From an uncultured Clostridia bacterium (GTDB lineage: Bacteria; Bacillota; Clostridia; Christensenellales; CAG-917): 64,000 bases of DNA. The stretch spans positions 1-64,000 of the forward strand of contig CANQBO010000008.1 of NCBI GenBank assembly GCA_947589475.1, given 5' to 3'. Numbering within the stretch: position 1 is the stretch's first letter; each line of letters opens with the position of its first letter. The notes under the pieces were generated by a model, which ran no database searches, was not told the origin of the DNA, and saw only the letters and a program-made list of their open reading frames with translations. Made by a program: the position numbers and the translations under genes. Shown here in pieces: positions 46,245-54,638 of this stretch.

Positions 46245-47159
46245 ATGACGCTTGCACAATTTCTGTTTGTTGCAATAGACAAAATGTACGACAAATCGCA
46301 AAACGAAAAGAAGATGCTCAAGTTTGAGGGAGTGACCTTCGAGGAAGAGAAGGACATCGCCTACGGCGAGACGGCAAACGAAAAGCTCGACACCTACTAT
46401 GTCAAGCGCACGGACGGCGAAAAGTATCCCGTTTTCTTCGAGATACACGGCGGCGGCTTCGTTGCGGGCGACAAATGTCACAGGCGCGGTCTTTCGAGAT
46501 GGGTGGCAAACATCGGCTATTTCGTCGTCAACGTCAATTACGCTTTGGGACCTGCGGAGAAGTTCCCGCTCGGCGTACAGCACCTCGTAAAAGCGCTAAA
46601 TTGGGTGGGCGAGAATGCCGAAAAGTACAATCTCGACCTTGACAATATGTGCGTTTCGGGCGACAGCGCGGGCGGATACTACGGCGCTATGCTCGCATGC
46701 GTCGCGACAAACAAAGCGTTGCAGGAAAAATTCGGCGTAAGTACGGATCTGAAGTTCCGCACCTGCATGCTCAACTGCGGCATTTACGACATCAACGAGG
46801 CGCTAAGCAAGAAGTTGCCTTTCCGCCTTACGGACAGGATACTCTTCGACTTCGCGGGCGTACACGTAAAGCAGTTGCCCGAGTATGAGTATCACGACGT
46901 CCTCGCGCCCTTCGACTTCGTGGACAATACATTCCCCGCCGCATTCATCACCTATGCGGAGAAGGACATCTTCTGCAAGGGGCAGGGGCAAAAACTCATC
47001 GCAAAGCTCAACGAGCTGGGCATTCACGTCGAGGAACACCACTCCACAAAACTGCTTGACAATCACACCTATCCGCTAAGCTGGACGACGAAGCTTGCGG
47101 CGGAAAACGTCAAGCTTGCGGAGGATTTCCTGCGCCGCGCCGCAAAGAGAGAAGTCTGA
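46245..47159 (+). CDS. alpha/beta hydrolase (hormone-sensitive lipase family)
   Basis: A 304-residue esterase. The oxyanion-hole motif HGGGF is near residue 68, the nucleophile is Ser141 in GDSAGG, the acid is probably Asp241 in AEKDIF, and the base His273 in NHTYPLSW. This set defines the HSL-type carboxylesterases. Substrate cannot be read. A GGGGAG site precedes the ATG. It appears to be a single gene. Confidence 0.9.
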   Translation: MTLAQFLFVAIDKMYDKSQNEKKMLKFEGVTFEEEKDIAYGETANEKLDTYYVKRTDGEKYPVFFEIHGGGFVAGDKCHRRGLSRWVANIGYFVVNVNYALGPAEKFPLGVQHLVKALNWVGENAEKYNLDLDNMCVSGDSAGGYYGAMLACVATNKALQEKFGVSTDLKFRTCMLNCGIYDINEALSKKLPFRLTDRILFDFAGVHVKQLPEYEYHDVLAPFDFVDNTFPAAFITYAEKDIFCKGQGQKLIAKLNELGIHVEEHHSTKLLDNHTYPLSWTTKLAAENVKLAEDFLRRAAKREV

Positions 47160-47301
47160 AAAGTCGGGTATGGGCGGAAAAGCGTTTTTATAGCGCCGTC
47201 CGTGACGATTTAAACGGCGCCAAAGACGCGACCGTTCTCCGTCTTGGGCGAAAACCGACAATAAAGTATACATGGGGGCGCAAAAGTTGCCCCCTTATGC
47301 T

Positions 47302-47952
47302 ATGAAAAAGAAGGACAAAAAGACAACGGGCTATGCCCCTAAAGAGTACACCGCGGTCGACAATATCGACAGGGACAAGTATTCCGAGGAGGAAATCGAG
47401 CGCGCGAGGGCGGAGGTCTCATCTAAGAATAAGCGCGTCAAAGGGCTTGGCATACTCAGCGTCATCTGGACGTTTTTGAGCACCGTGTACGCCATAACTT
47501 CCACTTGCATACTCATCTCTCGCCGCTGGGTGGATCACACCGTCACCTATGTGATCATAGGCATTTTGGTGCTGTACGTCGGCATTTTCATAGGGGTCGC
47601 CGCCGCCGCTTTCACAAGTCCCAAAGAGGGCAAAAAAAATATGAAGGGACTCAAAGTCGCCGTCAAATTTTTGAAGCCCATCATGTCCATCGTGCTCGTC
47701 GCGCTTTCTATCACGCAGGTCGTCGCCGTCGCAGGCGACGAGTTTTCCATCGCGAAAGTGATATTTATGGTGTTCACGATGCTTGTCGCCTTTTTGCAAA
47801 TTACGTTCAGATTGCTTCTGCTCGTCGCAAAGACAAAGGCAAAAAAGATCGCAAAGGGCTATAGGGTCAGGGTGGAGCGCTATGTGGACGGCAAAAAAAA
47901 GAAGAAAGGCTTCCGCGCAAAACTTCAGGAGAGACATTACAACCACGATTGA
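47302..47952 (+). CDS. four-span membrane protein of unknown family
   Basis: A 216-residue protein with a charged N-terminus, four hydrophobic segments (about 45-65, 80-105, 125-145, 155-175) and a very basic tail (about 185-216). I recognise no family. The start is uncertain: neither ATG (47272 nor 47302) has a ribosome site; 47302 is preferred as a -35/-10 pair (47244-47272) overlaps the earlier ATG. Confidence 0.6.
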   Translation: MKKKDKKTTGYAPKEYTAVDNIDRDKYSEEEIERARAEVSSKNKRVKGLGILSVIWTFLSTVYAITSTCILISRRWVDHTVTYVIIGILVLYVGIFIGVAAAAFTSPKEGKKNMKGLKVAVKFLKPIMSIVLVALSITQVVAVAGDEFSIAKVIFMVFTMLVAFLQITFRLLLLVAKTKAKKIAKGYRVRVERYVDGKKKKKGFRAKLQERHYNHD

Positions 47953-48045
47953 AAATTTTCTCATATGACTTTGCAAATACAAAGCCTTTGCGGGCGCTGT
48001 TTTTATTTTCGTTTTATATCATCGCGGAAGCCATTAAACAGCATT

Positions 48046-48119
48046 TGTCAACATTGTACCTCAATTGTCGACTTATTTTTTGATTTTGGTTGACAATTTG
48101 GAAATTTACCCACATAATA
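48046..48119 (+). promoter_or_regulatory. birA promoter and inverted repeat
   Basis: TTGACA (48091-48096), 17 bases, CATAAT (48114-48119). TTGTCAAC (48046-48053) is mirrored by GTTGACAA (48090-48097), the second arm covering the -35 box. BirA boxes in Bacillota have TTGT-AAC/GTT-ACAA type half-sites but usually 14-15 bases apart; here the gap is 36, so the assignment is tentative. Confidence 0.5.
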
Positions 48120-48160
48120 GTAAAAAACCGAGATGTCTGTCAAATCAAAAAGAGGTGCGT

Positions 48161-49105
48161 ATGAAGAGCGACGATGTGTTGAAATGCCTTGAGGAAAACA
48201 GGGGTAGCTATGTTTCGGGGGCAAAGCTCGCCGAGGAGCTGGGCGTGAGCAGAAGCGCGGTGTGGAAGGCGGTTTCCGCTCTGAAGGATCAGGGTTTTCC
48301 CATAGATTGCGTGCGAAATCGCGGCTATCGCCTCATGGGAAATATGTTGAGCGAGGCGGGCATACGCAAATATATGCGTCAGGACGCGTACAAACTGCGC
48401 GTCTACAACACCGTGACGTCCACCAACGACGTCGCGAGGGAGCTTGCCGCGCTCGGCGAGCCTGAGGGCACCGTCGTCATAGCTCGCGCTCAAACGGCGG
48501 GCAGAGGGCGCATGGGGCGAGGCTTCTTTTCTCCTGAGGGGTGCGGAGTTTATTTTTCGATAATCGTGCGTCCAAAACGCCTCGAGAGACTGCTCACCGT
48601 CATGGCGGCGGTGGCTGTAGCGGACGGCATAGAGGACGCAGGCGGGCTTGATACATCTATAAAATGGGTCAACGACGTGTATGTCGGCGGCAAAAAATGT
48701 TGCGGCATTTTGACGGAGGCGATCACTGATATGGAGACGGGCGGCATAGACTATGCCGTAATAGGTATTGGCATAAACGTGCGCACACCCGAGGGCGGAT
48801 ACGGACAGCTTAAAAACATCGCTACCGCGGCTCTGGACGGCGTGCAGGACGCGCTCAACAAGACCGTCGCGAAGGTGCTGGACAGATTTTATGAGTTGTA
48901 CACTCTCGGCGAGAAGGACGAAATAGTAAACGAATACAAGGATCGCTCCTTCCTCATCGGCAGGGAAGTGAGCGTCGTAAAGGACGGTTTTGAAGCGCCC
49001 GCCACAGTCGTAGACATAGACACCGACTGCCGCCTCGTCGTCAAGTATACCGATACCCTCGAGACGGAAAGTCTGTCCGCGGGCGAAGTGAAGATAAAGT
49101 TGTAA
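48161..49105 (+). CDS. birA: biotin-protein ligase / biotin repressor BirA
   Basis: A 314-residue bifunctional enzyme. An N-terminal helix-turn-helix (GAKLAEELGVSRSAVWKAV, about 18-37) shows it can repress; the ligase core has the biotinyl-AMP loop GRGRMGRGFFSP near 113 and KWVNDVYVGGKKCCGILTE near 168; the C-terminal SH3-like domain closes it. It attaches biotin to carboxylases. The ATG at 48161 follows GAGGTG; the longer open frame upstream covers the promoter. bioY follows after 107 bases. Confidence 0.95.
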   Translation: MKSDDVLKCLEENRGSYVSGAKLAEELGVSRSAVWKAVSALKDQGFPIDCVRNRGYRLMGNMLSEAGIRKYMRQDAYKLRVYNTVTSTNDVARELAALGEPEGTVVIARAQTAGRGRMGRGFFSPEGCGVYFSIIVRPKRLERLLTVMAAVAVADGIEDAGGLDTSIKWVNDVYVGGKKCCGILTEAITDMETGGIDYAVIGIGINVRTPEGGYGQLKNIATAALDGVQDALNKTVAKVLDRFYELYTLGEKDEIVNEYKDRSFLIGREVSVVKDGFEAPATVVDIDTDCRLVVKYTDTLETESLSAGEVKIKL

Positions 49106-49212
49106 ATGACAAAAACAGCACTTTATCTATGCAATATGATAATATAAACTCAATATTTGTCCAAACGTCATCGGACATATACTTGAATAAAAACTACGCT
49201 AAAAGAGGCAAT

Positions 49213-49884
49213 ATGCAGAAAAGTTTGACCGGGGAAAGAAAAACCACGCTTAGACGTACCGCCAGGCTTGCGGTCATCGCGATGTTCGTCGCGCTCATAT
49301 CCGTTGGCGCGTTCATCAAATTTCCGATCGGAATAGTGCCCGTCAGCATGCAAATGGCGGTCTGCATATTTTGCGCGCTCACGCTGGGACCGTGGGAGAG
49401 TCTTGCCGCCGTCGCGATCTATATCGCCATGGGGCTTCTCGGCATACCCGTATTCACGGCGGGCGGAGGATTTGCATATGTGCTCCAACCCACTTTCGGC
49501 TATCTTTTGGGCTATCTCATCGCGCTTCCCGTCTGCGGCATTATCGCGCGCGGGGTGCGCTCCGACGCGCCCATAAGACTTTGGCGGCTGTTGCTCGGCG
49601 CATTCGCCGCGACCGCCATCGTATACGCCTTCGGAGTGATGTATATGTACCTCATTCTCAACTTTTATGTCGGCAGCGGCATTGCCATAGGCAAGGCGTG
49701 GCTCACGGGATGCGCCGTATTTTTGCCCACGGACATAGCGTGGTGCGTGATAGGCTCGCTTGTCGCGCGGCGCGTCGCGCCCATAATAGACCGCGAAAAA
49801 TTGACGGGCAGGGGTATGCGCAAAGAGCTTTTGTATCTTCCCTACGTCCGCGAGACCGCCGAGGAAAGAGAAGTTTCAGACTGA
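49213..49884 (+). CDS. bioY: biotin transporter substrate-binding protein BioY
   Basis: A 223-residue S component of an ECF-type biotin transporter with six membrane spans. The family blocks are present: FIKFPIGIVPVSMQ near residue 36, LGIPVFTAGGGFAYVLQPTFGYL near 78, and the late FLPTDIAWCVIGS. AGAGG precedes the ATG at 49213. With birA next door and no bio synthesis genes in view, the pair points to biotin salvage. The 107 bases between the two genes hold no clear BirA box. Confidence 0.95.
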   Translation: MQKSLTGERKTTLRRTARLAVIAMFVALISVGAFIKFPIGIVPVSMQMAVCIFCALTLGPWESLAAVAIYIAMGLLGIPVFTAGGGFAYVLQPTFGYLLGYLIALPVCGIIARGVRSDAPIRLWRLLLGAFAATAIVYAFGVMYMYLILNFYVGSGIAIGKAWLTGCAVFLPTDIAWCVIGSLVARRVAPIIDREKLTGRGMRKELLYLPYVRETAEEREVSD

Positions 49885-49903
49885 AAGCTTTTACAGCATT
49901 TTG

Positions 49904-49945
49904 AAAATGCAAACGCAAACAAATTATAATGCATTTGCATTTTTT
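49904..49945 (+). terminator. terminator after bioY
   Basis: AAAATGCAAA (49904-49913) pairs with TTTGCATTTT (49934-49943) and more T follows. The stem is A/T-rich. Confidence 0.55.
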
Positions 49946-50114
49946 ATTTACTTGAAAATGCCGCCAAACGCTTGCGATCTTTGTGTGTATTCGTACCCAA
50001 AACACGCTCAAAAGACATAAAAACGCAAATTCTACGGAAAATATGCCGCATTTTAGGCGCGATCGGCGGAAAATTATGACGTATGGTTTTATCAAAAAAC
50101 GATCGTTGCGAATA

Positions 50115-50339
50115 TCAGCGGTCGACGCGAGGGTAGGGGGTGCGCTCGTAAGTCAAGCCCAAAAGATAATCGACGCTGGTGTCGTAAAATGCGGCTAGTT
50201 TGATGAGTATCTCGGTGGGTATATCGTTCTCGCCCGTTTCGTATTTGGAATAGCCCGTCTGCGACATGCCGAGCATTTTTGCGACCTCTGTCTGATTGAG
50301 GTCGCTGTCATTGCGAAGGTCTCTTATTCGTGGGTACAT
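50115..50339 (-). CDS. XRE-family transcriptional regulator
   Basis: A 74-residue single-domain lambda-repressor-like helix-turn-helix (DLNQTEVAKMLGMSQTGYSKYE, about 13-34), ending in AAFYDTSVDYLLG as is typical of small XRE regulators. I start it at 50339, where GGGAG precedes the ATG; an in-frame ATG eight codons upstream has none. It is divergent from the BspA-like gene, with two operator repeats in the shared gap, so it probably represses that gene and possibly itself. Confidence 0.88.
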   Translation of the reverse strand: MYPRIRDLRNDSDLNQTEVAKMLGMSQTGYSKYETGENDIPTEILIKLAAFYDTSVDYLLGLTYERTPYPRVDR

Positions 50340-50399
50340 TTTTTCTCCCTTTTTTCTGTTCATGGCAGGCAGTAAAATTCGGATATTAGAAATTATAGA

Positions 50400-50446
50400 T
50401 AATCTGTTTTAGATTATTGACTTTTTAATCTGTTTTAGGTTAAACT
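50400..50446. promoter_or_regulatory. paired operators over the BspA-like promoter
   Basis: TAATCTGTTTTAGATTA (50400-50416) is a perfect 6-bp dyad with a 5-base spacer; TAATCTGTTTTAGGTTA (50426-50442) repeats it with one change, 26 bp on. TTGACT (50417-50422) and TAAACT (50441-50446) can serve as -35 and -10, so the second operator fills the promoter spacer. Binding there would block transcription. Confidence 0.78.
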
Positions 50447-50478
50447 GTATCAAATAAAAAACTTCTAAGGAGGTTCAA

Positions 50479-53028
50479 ATGAAAAAAAGCAAATTTTTGA
50501 CAACATTGATCGCTGTGGCGCTGTTGCTTTGTATGGCGACGGTCATGTTTGCCGCCTGCGATCCCGACGATCCGCAACACGTAGATCCGCCCGCGCACGA
50601 GCATACGTTTGAGGAAAAGTGGTCGCACAACGACGAGTACCATTGGCATGCGGCAACTTGTGATCACAAAGACGAAGTGTCTCAAATGGAGAAGCATACG
50701 ATGGTATGGACACCCGTTAAGGAGCCGACTTACGAGGCGGCGGGCGAAGACGAGGGCGAATGCAACGTGTGCCATTACAAGACGACGCGCACAGTGCCTC
50801 AACTTGTTTTGAGCGAGGAAGACAAGCAGTCCGAAAAGCTTTTTACATTCAACCTGTTGAGCGACGGCTATGAGATCGTCAAATATATAGGCGAAAGCGT
50901 TGAGGTCGTCATTCCGTCCACATATAGGGGCAAGGACGTGATACGTATCGGCGAAAAAGCGTTTGAGAATTGTCCCGATTTGGAAACTCTTGTAATACCC
51001 GACAGCATAAAGGAGTATGCCGAAGACGCATTCGATCAATGCCACTCGATAAAGACGTTGACTATGCCGGGCAACGCCTCCTCATATATTTGGTATGACG
51101 CTCTCGAGACCGTGACTATAACAAGCGGCGATGTCAACGGCAGTTTGGGCAGTTCGAAAAAACTGCGCACCGTCACGATCGGCGAAGATGTGACTCTTTT
51201 AAAGTACGGCACGTTTTTCAACTGTCCTATGCTGGAGACCGTATATTGGAACGCTATAGATTGCAAAACCTACAATTGCTCAAAAACATATTCCATCTTC
51301 AAGGACAGCGACAACATCAAAAAAGTGGTCTTCGGCGACTCGGTCAAGTCCATCCCCGAGTATGCGTTCAGCGGCATGACGGAGCTTGCAAACTTTGAAA
51401 ACACCGACAATATAGAACATATCGGACCCTGGGCATTTTACAACACCGCGTTTGCCGCCGCTTTGCCGAACGGAGTGAACTACATAGGCAAAGTTTTGTA
51501 CAACTTTGTGGGACAGGCGAGCGACAATATGCACGTGGACGTCAAAAGCGGAACGACGATGATATGCGACCGCGCGTTTTTATCTTGTGCGGGACTCGGT
51601 TCGATAACCATTGCCGACAGCGTCAAGGAAATAGGCGAATACGCGTTTTATCAATGCACGGGCTTGAAGGAGATAAATATCCCCAACGGAGTGGAGAGCT
51701 TGGGAGACTATGCTTTTTATGAGTGTACGGGCGTCGAATCGTTTACGATCGGCGACGACGTAAGCGACTTCGGTACGGGCGTATTTTCAAAGACCGATTT
51801 CGAATCGCAACTGCCGAGCGGCGTCATCTACTTGGGCAAAGTGCTTTACAAATACAACGACAAAGCGCCCTCCGACGGGCATGTCAAGATCAAGGACGGC
51901 ACCACGCAGATCGCGGACGGCGCGTTTTACAAATGCGAATGGCTGACCTCGGTGGACATCCCCGAAAGCGTCAATAAGATAGGCAATTCTGCGTTCAGCG
52001 TCACAAGTCTAAGCGAGATCAAAATTCCCGACAATGTGACATTTATAGGGCAACAGGCGTTTTACGGCGCCAAATTCACCGACCTCACCATACCCGAAAA
52101 AGTGACTTATATAGGTCCCTCCGCATTTTACGGTTGCACGCAACTCAAAACGGTCACATGGAATGCAAAAGACGCCGTGACAGTGGGAAGCGCAAGCTAT
52201 CCTGCGTTTTACGGATGCACCGCGCTTGAAACCATCGTGATAGGCGACGATGTGGACAGGGTCGAAGCAAACACGTTTGCATACTGCACGGGCTTAAAGA
52301 CCGTGACGGTCGGCACAGGGGTAAAATATCTCGGTTTGGAAACGTTTAAAAATTGCGAGGCTTTGACAACTATAAACTTCAATGCCACAGATTGCCCGAA
52401 TGTGGGTCCGACTTGGTTGTCGGGATGTAGCGCTATTAAAAACGTGATCTTGGCAAACGACGTCAAGACCATTCCGCAACATTTGCTTAGAAACTTGACC
52501 GGCGTGACTTCCTTCGTCATTCCCGAAGGCGTGACCTCTATCGGCATGAGCGCGTTTTACGGGTCGGGCTTGACTACGATCGAAATTCCCGCAAGCGTTG
52601 TGGACATGGGGATAAGAACATTCAGCGGTTGCGCGTCTTTAAAGAGCGTAAAACTCAACGCCGCCGCCACGGTCTTGCCCGAGTACATGTTTGAAAATTG
52701 CGCACAGTTGGAGTCCATTGTGATCTCCGAAGGCGTAAAGACCATTTCAGGCAGCGTCTTCAGAAGTTGCTCGCAATTGAGATGGGTATGTCTCCCGTTG
52801 AGCCTCGAGACGATCGAAGGGAGAGCCTTTCAGGATTGCGACAGTTTGGAGGCAGTGTATTATGCGGGAAGCGCCGAGCAATGGAAAGATGTATCTGTAA
52901 CCGGCTATGCCAACTCGTCTTTCAGCGAAGCCGCGCTCTACTATTTCAGCGACCAAAAAAACGGCGACGGCAATCATTGGCATTGGAATTCACAACATCA
53001 GCCCGAATTGTGGGCAAAAGAAAACTGA
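50479..53028 (+). CDS. BspA-type leucine-rich repeat lipoprotein
   Basis: An 849-residue surface lipoprotein. The lipobox ends MFAAC (Cys near 29). A short Cys/His module (HTFEEKWSHNDEYHWHAAT, CNVCHYK) like those of the other lipoproteins here is followed, from about residue 125 to 800, by about 20 LRR_5 repeats of the kind IGEKAFENCPDLETLVIPDS, known from BspA adhesins of anaerobes. No cell-wall anchor is visible. A perfect AAGGAGG lies before the ATG, and the promoter is under the operators described above. Confidence 0.92.
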   Translation: MKKSKFLTTLIAVALLLCMATVMFAACDPDDPQHVDPPAHEHTFEEKWSHNDEYHWHAATCDHKDEVSQMEKHTMVWTPVKEPTYEAAGEDEGECNVCHYKTTRTVPQLVLSEEDKQSEKLFTFNLLSDGYEIVKYIGESVEVVIPSTYRGKDVIRIGEKAFENCPDLETLVIPDSIKEYAEDAFDQCHSIKTLTMPGNASSYIWYDALETVTITSGDVNGSLGSSKKLRTVTIGEDVTLLKYGTFFNCPMLETVYWNAIDCKTYNCSKTYSIFKDSDNIKKVVFGDSVKSIPEYAFSGMTELANFENTDNIEHIGPWAFYNTAFAAALPNGVNYIGKVLYNFVGQASDNMHVDVKSGTTMICDRAFLSCAGLGSITIADSVKEIGEYAFYQCTGLKEINIPNGVESLGDYAFYECTGVESFTIGDDVSDFGTGVFSKTDFESQLPSGVIYLGKVLYKYNDKAPSDGHVKIKDGTTQIADGAFYKCEWLTSVDIPESVNKIGNSAFSVTSLSEIKIPDNVTFIGQQAFYGAKFTDLTIPEKVTYIGPSAFYGCTQLKTVTWNAKDAVTVGSASYPAFYGCTALETIVIGDDVDRVEANTFAYCTGLKTVTVGTGVKYLGLETFKNCEALTTINFNATDCPNVGPTWLSGCSAIKNVILANDVKTIPQHLLRNLTGVTSFVIPEGVTSIGMSAFYGSGLTTIEIPASVVDMGIRTFSGCASLKSVKLNAAATVLPEYMFENCAQLESIVISEGVKTISGSVFRSCSQLRWVCLPLSLETIEGRAFQDCDSLEAVYYAGSAEQWKDVSVTGYANSSFSEAALYYFSDQKNGDGNHWHWNSQHQPELWAKEN

Positions 53029-53047
53029 AGAAATAAGCGATTTGTCG

Positions 53048-53073
53048 AGGGGCGGGAATATTCCCGTCCCTTT
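53048..53073 (+). terminator. terminator after BspA-like gene
   Basis: AGGGGCGGGAA pairs with TTCCCGTCCCT (one G-T pair), ending in CTTTGC, 20 bases past the stop codon. Confidence 0.7.
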
Positions 53074-53189
53074 GCATTCTTCAAAACTTTGTGATGTAGG
53101 CGGAGCGTTTGAATGACGTCGCCTGCATTTTCTTTACAATAAGCGAAAAGACGATAAGAGTGTATATTCGCGCAAGTGGGCCCGAGACG

Positions 53190-53218
53190 TTGACATCTAT
53201 GCGCCGTTTGGCTATAAT
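53190..53218 (+). promoter_or_regulatory. consensus promoter of PPC-domain gene
   Basis: TTGACA (53190-53195), 17 bases, TATAAT (53213-53218), a perfect sigma-A promoter, about 90 bases before the ATG. Confidence 0.85.
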
Positions 53219-53309
53219 GACAATATCGCAACAAATGACGCGTAAAGACAAAGGCGCTTCCATTGATTTAGGAATGGTCGGCGTCGGGAAGAAAAGGGAA
53301 GGATAATTT

Positions 53310-54521
53310 ATGAGAACAAAAGTTTTGCTTGGATACATCATAATCGCCGCAATGATATTTTCATGCTTGGTGCCTCTGAGTTTGGCATTGACGCGGCGCG
53401 TCCCTGTCGCATATGCCGAGACCGCGACCGTATATGAAAGAGAGAGCAACAACAGCAAAGATACGGCAAATGAAATAGCGGTCAATACAGGTATTTCGGG
53501 ATATCTTGAAAAAGGTAGCGATGAGGATTGGTTTAAGTTTTCTATTTCAAAAGCGGGATATTTTAATATAACGTTTGAGCATACCTTAATATCTTCTAAG
53601 GACAGTCATTGGTCAATATATATTTACGATCAATCGGGCGTAAACTGCGTCGATGGCGATACGGATACACGTCTTGAAAGCCCGGGAAATTCAAATTCCA
53701 AGTCAAAAACATATGGGGTCCCGGCAGGGACATACTATCTTAGAGTAATTGAAGGTGTGCATTGGACTTATTCGTCAAAACCGTATACTCTGACCGTAAA
53801 TTATACGGAAGCTTCCGATTGGGAAACTGAGAATAACAATTCAAAAGAATCGGCGGACGAGATCACTTTCAATAAATTTTTTCATGGCGCTATTACGAAA
53901 AGATATGACTATGATTGGTATCAATTAGAGTCAAACAGCTCACGCGAGGTTGCCATTACGTTTAATCATCCTGTTATAGATTATTCCGATGTCTTATGGG
54001 AAATTTATTTGTATGACTCATCAGGAGTTACGCAACTGCTGAAATATGGGAGGAGAGGAAATACTGAAACCGCTACAACTGACTTTATACATGTGTCCGA
54101 GGGGATATATTATATAAAAATCACAGGTTACAATCCTCCATCTATCTATTATGACTATTCGTCATCGATTTATGAGTTTAGCGTCGTTGAAAAGCACGAC
54201 CATAAGGGGATATGGGAAACGACGGTGGAGCCTACCTGTACGGACAAGGGGGTGTCCACAAAGACGTGCACGATATGCGGGCAGGTCGAAACAAGGGATA
54301 TAGACCCGCTCGGCCATAGTTTTGACGACGGAAAGGTCATAAAAAAAGCGACTCCCGCCCAAAAAGGCGAGATAAGACATACTTGCACCATCTGCGGCGA
54401 GCAATACATAGAAAAAGACGGGCACCTGTTGTGGGTCATACCCGTAGCCTGCATATGCGGGATAATTTTGTTGATCGGAGCAATAAATTATATACGAATA
54501 ATGATAAAGACAAGACCATGA
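53310..54521 (+). CDS. cell-surface protein with PPC domains
   Basis: A 403-residue exported protein. A signal peptide ends near VAYA-ET (about 36). Two pre-peptidase C-terminal (PPC) type beta domains follow, each starting with ESNNSKDTA or ENNNSKESA and DWFKF or DWYQL (about 42-168 and 173-293). Then comes a segment with CTICGQ and CTICGE pairs (about 300-370), a hydrophobic helix (375-397) and a short basic tail, a stop-transfer anchor. GGAAGGA precedes the ATG. Similar Cys modules occur in the lipoproteins upstream. Confidence 0.82.
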   Translation: MRTKVLLGYIIIAAMIFSCLVPLSLALTRRVPVAYAETATVYERESNNSKDTANEIAVNTGISGYLEKGSDEDWFKFSISKAGYFNITFEHTLISSKDSHWSIYIYDQSGVNCVDGDTDTRLESPGNSNSKSKTYGVPAGTYYLRVIEGVHWTYSSKPYTLTVNYTEASDWETENNNSKESADEITFNKFFHGAITKRYDYDWYQLESNSSREVAITFNHPVIDYSDVLWEIYLYDSSGVTQLLKYGRRGNTETATTDFIHVSEGIYYIKITGYNPPSIYYDYSSSIYEFSVVEKHDHKGIWETTVEPTCTDKGVSTKTCTICGQVETRDIDPLGHSFDDGKVIKKATPAQKGEIRHTCTICGEQYIEKDGHLLWVIPVACICGIILLIGAINYIRIMIKTRP

Positions 54522-54638
54522 CGGCGCAAAATATGACCTTAGCGGTCGCGTTTTAAAGCAGTAGATGGGCGATACTCGGCTACGATCTTTCTTTAAGGTC
54601 GCACACCGAAAAAAAAGACAAAAGTAGGAGATGGATAT

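Noticed and set aside
53109..53306. 65-codon frame before the PPC-domain gene
   Set aside because: It overlaps a perfect consensus promoter and has no ribosome site, so this is leader DNA.
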